Positions 1-6,257 of a stretch of DNA of 9,069 nt are shown here, piece by piece. The notes below the pieces were generated by a model. It was not told where the DNA came from. It made no database searches and saw nothing but the letters and a program-made list of their open reading frames with translations. The position numbers and the translations under genes were made by a program. Source of the stretch: Actinomycetota bacterium (GTDB lineage Bacteria > Actinomycetota > Actinomycetes > Nanopelagicales > Nanopelagicaceae); NCBI GenBank assembly GCA_009705165.1, contig WLCU01000034.1, positions 1 to 9,069 on the forward strand, read 5' to 3'. Within the stretch, counting starts at the first letter, position 1; each line of letters starts with the position of its first letter.

Positions 1-545
1 GTACGCATCATTCGCAACGGATCATCATTGAATGAATCACTTGGTCGACCTGGAGTTCGCAAAATCTTGGCAGATAAATCCTGCAAACCGTTAAATGGAT
101 CAATGAACACTGGTTTCTCCGTTGTTAACTCAAGTGCCATTGAATTAACGGTGAAATCGCGGCGCGACAAATCTCCATGAATATCTTTTCCATATTCAAC
201 TTCTGGTTTACGTGAGTCAGGATCGTAATGTTCGGTTCGGTATGTTGTTACTTCAACGGTTGTGTCACCGCGTTTACCCGCAACAGTTCCAAATGCAATT
301 CCGGTATCCCAAATATTATCCGCCCATTTATTTAGAATCTTTTTTGTGTCCATTGGAAGTGCATTAGTTGTGAAATCTAAATCATTTCCCAACCTTCCTA
401 AAATTGCATCGCGTACAGGTCCGCCAACTAATGCCAAAGTAAAACCTTCGGCTTTAAAAGAGTGCGCCAAAGAGCTCGCCAGAGGGGCGCGTTCAATGAG
501 GGAGCGAATGGCTAACTCGCCTGCGGCTCCTAATGCGTGGTTCAC
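1..545 (-). CDS. pcnA: CCA tRNA nucleotidyltransferase, N-terminal part (runs off left edge)
   Basis: The enzyme adds or repairs the 3'-terminal CCA of tRNAs in the cytoplasm, using CTP and ATP. Translating the minus strand from GTG at 545 gives 181 open codons to the left edge. Class II polymerase-beta-type nucleotidyltransferase features are visible: the nucleotide-binding turn LVGGPVRDAILG (residues 39-50), the metal-binding pair in NDLDFTT (D55, D57), a third carboxylate in VEVTTYR (E98), the RRDFTVNSMA motif (128-137) and DDPLRMMR (174-181). The C-terminal half is outside the window. No Shine-Dalgarno precedes GTG 545. An in-frame GTG at 590 is possible but would overlap the divergent Nudix start; the conserved region begins near residue 34 either way. 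Mycobacterium has the same divergent arrangement of pcnA (Rv3907c) and mutT4. Family assignment is secure; only the start is uncertain. Confidence 0.93.
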   Translation of the reverse strand, partial: MNHALGAAGELAIRSLIERAPLASSLAHSFKAEGFTLALVGGPVRDAILGRLGNDLDFTTNALPMDTKKILNKWADNIWDTGIAFGTVAGKRGDTTVEVTTYRTEHYDPDSRKPEVEYGKDIHGDLSRRDFTVNSMALELTTEKPVFIDPFNGLQDLSAKILRTPGRPSDSFNDDPLRMMR

Positions 546-577
546 AATAAGTAAGGTTAGAGCAGTACCCTTGCCCC
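546..577. promoter_or_regulatory. Possible compact divergent promoter between pcnA and the Nudix gene
   Basis: These 32 bases separate the two divergent starts. On the plus strand, TAAGGT at 552-557 fits the actinobacterial -10 pattern TANNNT and would start transcription about 14 bases before ATG 578. On the minus strand, TAACCT (559-554) overlaps the same bases and sits 8 bases from GTG 545, so that transcript could be leaderless. I see no convincing -35 hexamer for either direction, and neither gene has a Shine-Dalgarno here. This is inferred from spacing and weak motifs only. Confidence 0.25.
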
Positions 578-1147
578 ATGATCCCTGCACCTGGTGCGGG
601 CAGCGAAGGTACGAAGAAAAAGCGGAAGCGTAAGCGCCCCGCCAACCGCGGCCCCCAAAGTAATGATTCAACTAACGCTCAAAAATCACCGAGCCAAAAA
701 AATAAACGTCCTTACGCCAAAAGAGTTGATGAAGTCAGCGCCGGTGGGTTGGTAATAGATACAACTGGAACTCAAGGGCTACTCATTGGGCGAATTGATC
801 ATAAAGATGCAACAGGCAAAAGAATTTTGTGGTCGCTTCCAAAAGGTCACATCGAAGAGGGTGAAACACCTGAACAGGCCGCGATTCGTGAAGTCGCCGA
901 AGAAACAGGAATTACATCTTCTATTACCAAGTCGTTAGGTGTGATTGATTTTTGGTTCATGGCTGGCGGAAAACGAATTCATAAAACGGTTCACCACTTT
1001 CTATTTACTGAAGTAAGTGGTGTATTAACTCCGCAAGTAAGTGAAGTTGACGAGGTGTCTTGGTTTCCTTTAAGTGAAATCGTAGATCGACTTGCTTATC
1101 CTGATGAAAAGAAATTGATTGCCCGCAGCGGTGAGTTAATTTTATGA
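578..1147 (+). CDS. Nudix hydrolase, MutT4-like
   Basis: This is a 189-residue pyrophosphohydrolase of the Nudix family, which cleaves nucleoside diphosphate-linked compounds. The Nudix box is complete at residues 90-112: G90, E96, then REVAEETGI (104-112) with the metal-binding glutamates E105, E108 and E109. Flanking signatures SAGGLVID (54-61), WSLPKGH (85-91) and HKTVHHFLF (135-143) resemble mycobacterial MutT4 (Rv3908), which occupies the same place beside pcnA. The first ~50 residues are a polar, very basic tail with KKKRKRKR at 13-20, likely disordered; a basic N-terminus is also recalled for MutT4. ATG 578 is the only ATG, GTG or TTG in frame between the upstream stop (548-550) and the fold, so the start is firm although it lacks a Shine-Dalgarno. 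The stop TGA overlaps the next ATG (ATGA, 1144-1147), implying translational coupling. The substrate cannot be read from sequence. Confidence 0.9.
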   Translation: MIPAPGAGSEGTKKKRKRKRPANRGPQSNDSTNAQKSPSQKNKRPYAKRVDEVSAGGLVIDTTGTQGLLIGRIDHKDATGKRILWSLPKGHIEEGETPEQAAIREVAEETGITSSITKSLGVIDFWFMAGGKRIHKTVHHFLFTEVSGVLTPQVSEVDEVSWFPLSEIVDRLAYPDEKKLIARSGELIL

Positions 1148-2262
1148 AAAAAATTACTGCTGCGTTATTGGTAGCTTTCATAATTGGTGCGCCTTTAAGT
1201 CCGGCTCATGCCGAACCTACGATTGTCCGAATCGTTGAACCTGCTCACCAAAACTTTATTGGAGAGTTTAGAAATGATGATTTGGCGCAGGAGTTAACAC
1301 CTTCTGGCGCATTGGGCCAACTTGTCTTTGTACCAATTTCTAAATCAAAAATATGGGTGATTGACCCGGCACTTATAGATGAAATTACAACGATGACAGG
1401 TGAATACAAGTTAGCAAATGGTGCAGACCCAATTGGTTCTAAAATTGCTATCGACTGGCTAGGGCAATTACAAAAAGTTTCAATGAACAATGAAGTTATT
1501 GCACTGGCTTATGGCAACCCGGATGTTGAATTAGCAAAAACTTTAGCTCCGAGTGAGCTTCGCCTTTATTACTCGGCGGGAAAAACAAGACTCCAAATTG
1601 CTCTTGGTCGGATTGTGCGAAGTGATCCGGCTGGCGGTTGGAGTACAGGTAAAGCAAAGCTGAGCGGGCTCTTGCGCAAGAATTACAGTGATGTTCGAAA
1701 AGCGTTGACTCGGCTTACTTATGTAGTTGATGATGATGCGTTACTTCAAACGCGAATTCAATTGGCAAAACTTCTCTCGCCAACACTAGATAGCCAGGGA
1801 CGTGAGTATTTTTCAAATAATGCCAAGTTTGCTGCAGATCTAGCGGTCCAGAAACTACGCATTAATGCCGGTAAGTACCAAGTAACAACTGAATCGGCAA
1901 AGCTGCCTATGACAATTATTAATGAGTTCCCTGTGGCAGTAACGGTGGATGTTGCCATGATTCCAAGCAACTCACGCGTGATTGTTGAAAGCTTTACGGG
2001 AGTACAAGTGGCTGCAAACTCTAAGAAGCAGTTGGATCTGAAGTTGGATGTAGTTGCTCCAGGAGAAACAACAATTTATGCACAAATTACTGACTCAAAA
2101 GGAAATGATGTTGTCCCTCAGTCAGTTTTACAGATAAATTCAACTGTAATTGATAAACGTGTTACCTGGTTTACGACAGGCGCAGCAATACTCTTACTTC
2201 TAGCTGCTGTAACACAGAGTGTTCGCCGAGTGCGAAAGGGGCGCCCTAATGAAATCAAATGA
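1144..2262 (+). CDS. DUF6049-like secreted protein with C-terminal membrane anchor
   Basis: This is a 372-residue protein in the position of mycobacterial Rv3909 (DUF6049 family), between the Nudix gene and murJ. A signal peptide is clear: KK at 2-3, a hydrophobic core at 6-18 and a likely cleavage after AHA (residue 23). Family-like segments include WVIDPALID (71-79) and AYGNPDV (122-128). Residues ~253-333 look like a beta-sandwich (PMTIINEF, then alternating hydrophobics). A single transmembrane helix at ~341-357 is followed by a basic tail with RRVRK (361-365), so most of the protein should lie outside the membrane. The biochemical role is unknown; position suggests the cell envelope and a link to MurJ. 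It is about half the length I recall for Rv3909 (around 800 residues), with no frameshift or internal stop. It overlaps the Nudix stop by 4 bases and the murJ start by 14. The family call rests on synteny plus short motifs. Confidence 0.75.
   Translation: MKKITAALLVAFIIGAPLSPAHAEPTIVRIVEPAHQNFIGEFRNDDLAQELTPSGALGQLVFVPISKSKIWVIDPALIDEITTMTGEYKLANGADPIGSKIAIDWLGQLQKVSMNNEVIALAYGNPDVELAKTLAPSELRLYYSAGKTRLQIALGRIVRSDPAGGWSTGKAKLSGLLRKNYSDVRKALTRLTYVVDDDALLQTRIQLAKLLSPTLDSQGREYFSNNAKFAADLAVQKLRINAGKYQVTTESAKLPMTIINEFPVAVTVDVAMIPSNSRVIVESFTGVQVAANSKKQLDLKLDVVAPGETTIYAQITDSKGNDVVPQSVLQINSTVIDKRVTWFTTGAAILLLLAAVTQSVRRVRKGRPNEIK
2234..2241 (+). promoter_or_regulatory. Ribosome binding site that sets the murJ start
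   Basis: GAAAGGGG ends 7 bases before ATG 2249. It lies inside the final codons of the DUF6049 gene and supports ATG 2249 as the murJ start rather than GTG 2219, which would add ten non-conserved residues, or ATG 2264, which has no comparable purine run at that spacing. Confidence 0.7.
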
Positions 2263-3886
2263 GATGTTTAGAGCCTCTGGAATTATGGCGCTTGGAACAA
2301 TTATTTCACGCATTACGGGTTTTATCCGTGGAATTTTAATTGTTGCAGTTCTTGGAACAGCATTACTTGCTGATACTTATAACGTTGCAAATACAATGCC
2401 AAATATTTTGTACAACCTTTTAGTTGGTGGAGCACTAACCGCGATTTTTATCCCTCAATTAGTTAGGTCATTTGATCACGAAGATGGCGGCGATGGATTT
2501 GCGTCTCGATTAATTACAACTATTTCTATTATTCTATTTGTGCTTGTTGTGATTGGAATGATTTTTGCACCCGCATTAGTTCGTTTATATGCACCAGAGT
2601 TTTTCACTTCAGGTTTTGAAGTTGAAAAAGACATCGCTATTGCATTTACGCGGTATTGCTTGCCCCAAATATTCTTTTTGGGTTTATTTACCATGTTGGG
2701 TCAAGTCGCCAACGCCAGGGGATCTTTTGGCCCGCTTATGTGGGCACCGATTGCCAACAACATTGTTGGGATTGTGTTATTTGGTTCCTTTTTGATTTTT
2801 TCACCGGCAATTAGCATCGATTCGATTTCTTCTTTGCAAGTGCAAATTCTTGGATTAGGAACCACTTTTAGTGTTGTTGTCCAAGCTTTGGTTTTACTCC
2901 CAGTTATAAAGAAGTTAGGTATAAAGCTACGACCTCAATGGGGGCTAAAAGGTTTAGGTAAATCTTTTGGTTTAGCTGGCTGGACCTTGGTTTACGTCTT
3001 AATTTCACAGTTGGGTTATTTGGTCACCGTAAATGTGGCAACTAGTGCTGCTGTACGAAGTGCGCAAGAAGGAATTACTCGCGGTGTTGGATATACACCG
3101 TACACATTTGCCTACTTTGTAATGTTGTTGCCTTATTCAATTGTCACAATCTCAATTATTACAGCGATTTTGCCTCACATTTCAAGACTTGCATTAGAAA
3201 AGAAAGCTAGCGAAGTGCGCGAACAACTTATTCGCGCAATTAAATTAGTGGGAGTAATTACAGTTCCTAGCGCCGTAGCGTTTTTGTTGTTCGGTCCACT
3301 TATTACTTCTGTCATATTTGTAGGTATCCCGCTAGAAGATGCACGTTATATCGGCTATGTATTGGCTGCACTCAGTTTTGGTTTAGTCGCATTTTCGATC
3401 AACTTAATCTTAATTCGCGGTTTCAATGCCTTTGAAGACACACGTACACAAGTTCTTTCAATCTTAATTATTAACATTATTGCAGTTGCCTTGTCTTATG
3501 TTTCTCTCTTCACTTTACAAAACCAGTGGGTGACCGTTGGTTTAGGATTTGCTTTTTCAATCTCATACATAGTTGGTTTACTTGTAACTTTGTCTTTGTT
3601 GAAAAAACACACCGGCGTAATTTCAATAAGGGAATTCGCTGGACAACATGTGCGCCTCTTTGCTGCATCTGCGGCGGTCATGCTTCCGCTTTTTGCCCTC
3701 ACTCAATATTTAGATTGGGTTGGTATTGAATTAAGTAAATTAGCTCGCCTGGGCGAACTAGTTGTTGTGATGATTTTTGCCTTACTTGGTTATTTCATCG
3801 CTGGAAAAGCTGCAGGTGTTGAGGAAATCACAATGATTCGACACTTCAAGGGTTCGTTAATCCGACGTCCTGCCGCCGAGGAATAA
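2249..3886 (+). CDS. murJ: Lipid II flippase MurJ (MviN), short form without cytoplasmic pseudokinase
   Basis: MurJ moves the peptidoglycan precursor lipid II across the cytoplasmic membrane. From ATG 2249 the product has 545 residues, mostly hydrophobic helices, fitting a MurJ/MviN core of about 14 transmembrane segments. Signatures near the N-terminus include ASGIMALGTIISRITGFIRG (9-28) with R21 and R27, and the block from ADTYNVANTMPN (41-52) through NLLVGGALTAIFIP (56-69), the actinobacterial form of the PN-x-GA motif. GYTPYTFAYFVMLLPYSIV lies mid-protein. The chain stops soon after the last helix with a short basic tail (KGSLIRRPAAEE). Mycobacterium MurJ (Rv3910) is far longer, with a pseudokinase domain that binds FhaA; nothing of that is present. 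The gene overlaps the preceding stop by 14 bases and is followed by trxB after 31 bases. It shares a unit with the cwlM-like gene, whose mycobacterial product contacts MurJ. Confidence 0.93.
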   Translation: MKSNEMFRASGIMALGTIISRITGFIRGILIVAVLGTALLADTYNVANTMPNILYNLLVGGALTAIFIPQLVRSFDHEDGGDGFASRLITTISIILFVLVVIGMIFAPALVRLYAPEFFTSGFEVEKDIAIAFTRYCLPQIFFLGLFTMLGQVANARGSFGPLMWAPIANNIVGIVLFGSFLIFSPAISIDSISSLQVQILGLGTTFSVVVQALVLLPVIKKLGIKLRPQWGLKGLGKSFGLAGWTLVYVLISQLGYLVTVNVATSAAVRSAQEGITRGVGYTPYTFAYFVMLLPYSIVTISIITAILPHISRLALEKKASEVREQLIRAIKLVGVITVPSAVAFLLFGPLITSVIFVGIPLEDARYIGYVLAALSFGLVAFSINLILIRGFNAFEDTRTQVLSILIINIIAVALSYVSLFTLQNQWVTVGLGFAFSISYIVGLLVTLSLLKKHTGVISIREFAGQHVRLFAASAAVMLPLFALTQYLDWVGIELSKLARLGELVVVMIFALLGYFIAGKAAGVEEITMIRHFKGSLIRRPAAEE

Positions 3887-3917
3887 AGAGGATAAGTTAA
3901 GGGTTTAAGGGGGCACC

Positions 3918-4856
3918 ATGGTTGAGAAAAATGATGTGAGAAATGTAGTTATCGTCGGCTCCGGGCCGGCTGGATATACGGCTGCAATTTATGCATCACG
4001 TGCACAATTAGATCCAATTATTTATGAAGGATCAGTAACTGCAGGTGGTGCACTCATGAACACAACTGAGGTGGAAAACTTCCCTGGTTTTATAGATGGC
4101 GTTATGGGCCCAGATTTAATGGACAACATGCGCAAGCAAGCCAAGCGATTTGGTGCAGAGTTAATTACTGACGATATTGTTGAAATGGATTTAACTTCTG
4201 AGATAAAAGTTTTAAAAGATGGCTCAGGAAATACTGTTAGAGCTAAATCGGTAATTCTGGCTACAGGAAGTGCCTACCGTGAAATTGGTTTGGAGAATGA
4301 AAAGCGTTTGTCAGGTCATGGTGTTTCATGGTGTGCAACGTGTGACGGTTTCTTTTTCCGCGGACAAACAATTGCAGTTGTAGGCGGGGGAGACTCAGCT
4401 GTTGAAGAGGCAACTTTCCTAACACGTTTTGCCGAAAAAGTGGTTTTAATTCACCGTCGCGATACTTTGCGAGCTTCTAAAATTATGGCTGAGCGCGCTG
4501 CCGCAAATCCAAAAATTGAATTCTTGTGGAATACCGAAGTTATTGATGTATTAGGAGCAGACAAAGTTTCTGGATTGAAATTGCGCAATACTGTTGATGG
4601 AACTGAGTCGACTCGCGATTTCACCGGGCTATTTGTAGCTATCGGTCATATCCCGCGCAGTGAACTTCTATTGGGGCAAATTGATTTAGATGATGAAGGT
4701 TATGTAAAAGTTCAAGGACGCTCAACACGCACCAACGCAGATGGTGTTTTTGCCTGTGGTGACCTTGTTGATCACACATATCGTCAAGCAATTACAGCAG
4801 CGGGTTCGGGTTGCGCCGCGGCTTTAGATGCAGAGAAATTCTTAGCTGGACATTAA
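3918..4856 (+). CDS. trxB: Thioredoxin reductase
   Basis: This is an NADPH-dependent flavoenzyme that reduces thioredoxin in the cytosol. Its 312 residues are normal for the low-molecular-weight bacterial type. Order of features: FAD-binding GSGPAG at 14-19; [15 protein letters not shown] (43-57); redox-active CATC with C139 and C142; NADPH-binding [11 protein letters not shown] (155-165); HRR at 179-181, the basic patch that selects NADPH over NADH; and the second FAD motif from GVFACGD (276-282) to [10 protein letters not shown] (289-298). The ATG is preceded by a purine-rich leader (AAGGGGG at 3907-3913) that can serve as the ribosome binding site. In Mycobacterium sigM and its anti-sigma gene lie between murJ and trxB; here only 31 bases do. 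trxA follows 36 bases downstream, giving the usual reductase-thioredoxin pair. Confidence 0.97.
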   Translation: MVEKNDVRNVVIVGSGPAGYTAAIYASRAQLDPIIYEGSVTAGGALMNTTEVENFPGFIDGVMGPDLMDNMRKQAKRFGAELITDDIVEMDLTSEIKVLKDGSGNTVRAKSVILATGSAYREIGLENEKRLSGHGVSWCATCDGFFFRGQTIAVVGGGDSAVEEATFLTRFAEKVVLIHRRDTLRASKIMAERAAANPKIEFLWNTEVIDVLGADKVSGLKLRNTVDGTESTRDFTGLFVAIGHIPRSELLLGQIDLDDEGYVKVQGRSTRTNADGVFACGDLVDHTYRQAITAAGSGCAAALDAEKFLAGH

Positions 4857-4892
4857 AGTTCTCATACAAACAACAGATATCAAGGAGTAAAA

Positions 4893-5216
4893 ATGGCTAC
4901 GAGCAAAGTAACAACAGCAACTTTCGATGCTGAGGTACTAAAGAGCAGCACCCCTGTATTGGTCGATTTCTGGGCTGAATGGTGTGGTCCTTGCCGTGCC
5001 GTTGGTCCAATTCTTGAGGAAATCTCCGATGAATACGGTTCAAAGTTAAAGATTGTAAAACTCAACACTGATGAAGAGTCTGCGATTGCAATCAAATATG
5101 GAATCACATCTATTCCAACGATGAATGTTTATGTCAATGGTGAAGTTGTAAAGACAATTGTTGGCGCAAAGCCAAAGCCTGCGATGTTGAAGGAACTTGA
5201 AAGCTTTATTTCGTAA
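4893..5216 (+). CDS. trxA: Thioredoxin
   Basis: This is a 107-residue single-domain thioredoxin, the disulfide reductant recharged by the TrxB encoded just upstream. The catalytic motif is WCGPC at 30-34 (C31 and C34), preceded by the buried aspartate in VDFWAEW (D25). The cis-proline loop is SIPT (P75), and the C-terminal G91 region and helix match the family. Length is typical, and there is no signal peptide, so it acts in the cytosol. A strong ribosome binding site (AAGGAG, 4882-4887) lies 5 bases before the ATG, the best in this unit, suggesting high translation. The cwlM-like gene starts 7 bases after its stop. Confidence 0.97.
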   Translation: MATSKVTTATFDAEVLKSSTPVLVDFWAEWCGPCRAVGPILEEISDEYGSKLKIVKLNTDEESAIAIKYGITSIPTMNVYVNGEVVKTIVGAKPKPAMLKELESFIS

Positions 5217-5223
5217 TTAATAC

Positions 5224-6216
5224 ATGTCTCATTTAGACGAGTCGGATATCCGATCATTTCAACAATCCCGTGGCTTAAGTGTCACGGGAATTGTTGATGA
5301 CCAAACGGCGCGTGCATTAGAAGAAGCTCGATGGAAGTTAGGTGATCGTTCGCTTAATCTTCAGGATGCACCGCTTATGCGCGGAGATGATGTTGCAGCA
5401 TTGCAATCTCGACTAACTGAGATGGGTTTTGATTGTGGTCGTGTAGATGGAATTTATGGTCCGCGCACTGAAATAGCGGTTAAAGATTTTCAAAAATCAG
5501 TAGGTATTGCAATCGACGGTAAGTGTGGACCAGCAACGATAATTGCTTTGATTAGATTAACTAAAATCGTTTCTGGTGGCGCACCTGCTGCAATGCGCGA
5601 AAGTGCAACGCAGCGAAACCGTGGACCAGCACTTGCAAATAAAACAATTGTTTTAAATCCTGAAGGTGAAGACCCTCTTGTTTACGATGTTGCAGTCAGA
5701 ACCGAAGGACGTTTATTAGCGTTAGGTGCATCAGTATTTTTGACACGAGGTGCAACAAATAATCCAAGTGAAAGCGAACGAATAGCTTTTGCAAATAACA
5801 GTAACGCTGATCTAATGATTTCTTTACATGAAGATAGTTATAAGAATGAAAACGCACATGGTGCTGCAACTTATTTTTACGGCAGTGATGCGCATGGCGT
5901 GCATTCAATTGTTGGTGAGCGGTTTGCATCTTTAGTACAGCGTGAAATATGCGCGCGCACAGATTTTGCTAACTGCCGTACCCATGCCATGACATGGGAT
6001 CTATTGCGGTTAACAAAGGCCCCAGCTGTTCGAATTGATTTGGGGTATAAAACTAATCCCGGCGATATAGGTCGAATGTCTCGTTCTGATTTTCGTGACG
6101 TAATTGCTGAAGCTTTAGTTATTTCAATACAACGGCTGTATTTGGCGGCTGAAGATGATGCAAAAACTGGAACTTTGCGTATTTCAGATCTACGTAAAGC
6201 CGGTATTCGTCGTTAA
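5224..6216 (+). CDS. cwlM: CwlM-like cytoplasmic pseudo-amidase (N-acetylmuramoyl-L-alanine amidase homologue)
   Basis: The 330-residue product has two peptidoglycan-binding-1 repeats (about 5-33 and 50-112; the second with VDGIYGPRTE at 74-83 and DGKCGPAT at 98-105) and an Amidase_3-type domain (about 140-307). It lacks a signal peptide, as does mycobacterial CwlM (Rv3915), which follows trxC and acts in the cytoplasm as a PknB-regulated activator of MurA that also associates with MurJ. The zinc amidase site is eroded: the usual DPGHGG loop reads NPEGEDP (145-151) with no histidine, the following glutamate ligand is not identifiable, H202 in ISLHED remains, and the catalytic glutamate position reads D272 in IDLGY. 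I infer a regulator, not a hydrolase. The C-terminal TGT (315-317) aligns, from memory, with a phosphorylated threonine cluster in mycobacterial CwlM. No ribosome binding site is evident 7 bases after trxA, so reinitiation is likely. Confidence 0.85.
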   Translation: MSHLDESDIRSFQQSRGLSVTGIVDDQTARALEEARWKLGDRSLNLQDAPLMRGDDVAALQSRLTEMGFDCGRVDGIYGPRTEIAVKDFQKSVGIAIDGKCGPATIIALIRLTKIVSGGAPAAMRESATQRNRGPALANKTIVLNPEGEDPLVYDVAVRTEGRLLALGASVFLTRGATNNPSESERIAFANNSNADLMISLHEDSYKNENAHGAATYFYGSDAHGVHSIVGERFASLVQREICARTDFANCRTHAMTWDLLRLTKAPAVRIDLGYKTNPGDIGRMSRSDFRDVIAEALVISIQRLYLAAEDDAKTGTLRISDLRKAGIRR

Positions 6217-6257
6217 TTAGTGCGCTGGCTCTAGCTGGCATATGGGAGACTTAAGCC

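Noticed and set aside
204..219. TGGTTTACGTGAGTCA resembles the parS consensus (12 of 16 positions)
   Set aside because: It lies in conserved pcnA coding sequence (D-S-R-K-P). A 12/16 match to a 16-base motif is not rare in 9 kb: about 0.3 expected with equal base frequencies. No better parS-like site was seen in the window.
262..633. Plus-strand open frame of 123 codons over the left end
   Set aside because: It is antisense to the clearly conserved CCA transferase frame, has low-complexity composition and matches no family I recognise.
2219..2248. Upstream GTG start for murJ adding ten residues
   Set aside because: A strong ribosome binding site (2234-2241) points to ATG 2249, and the added residues are just the out-of-frame reading of the DUF6049 tail.
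3992..4007. TGCATCACGTGCACAA in trxB, a CACGTG-centred parS-like site
   Set aside because: Only 11 of 16 positions match parS, and the codons encode the normal TrxB FAD-domain residues.
5696..5929. Minus-strand open frame of 77 codons within the cwlM-like gene
   Set aside because: It is antisense to a conserved domain, its His/Leu-rich composition is typical of a shadow frame, and it has no ribosome binding site.
6224..6239. GCTGGC repeated twice, 10 bases apart, upstream of the aminotransferase
   Set aside because: Two 6-base copies on the same face of the helix could be an operator half-site pair, but they are too short and lack dyad symmetry. There is no hairpin or T-run to support a terminator either.
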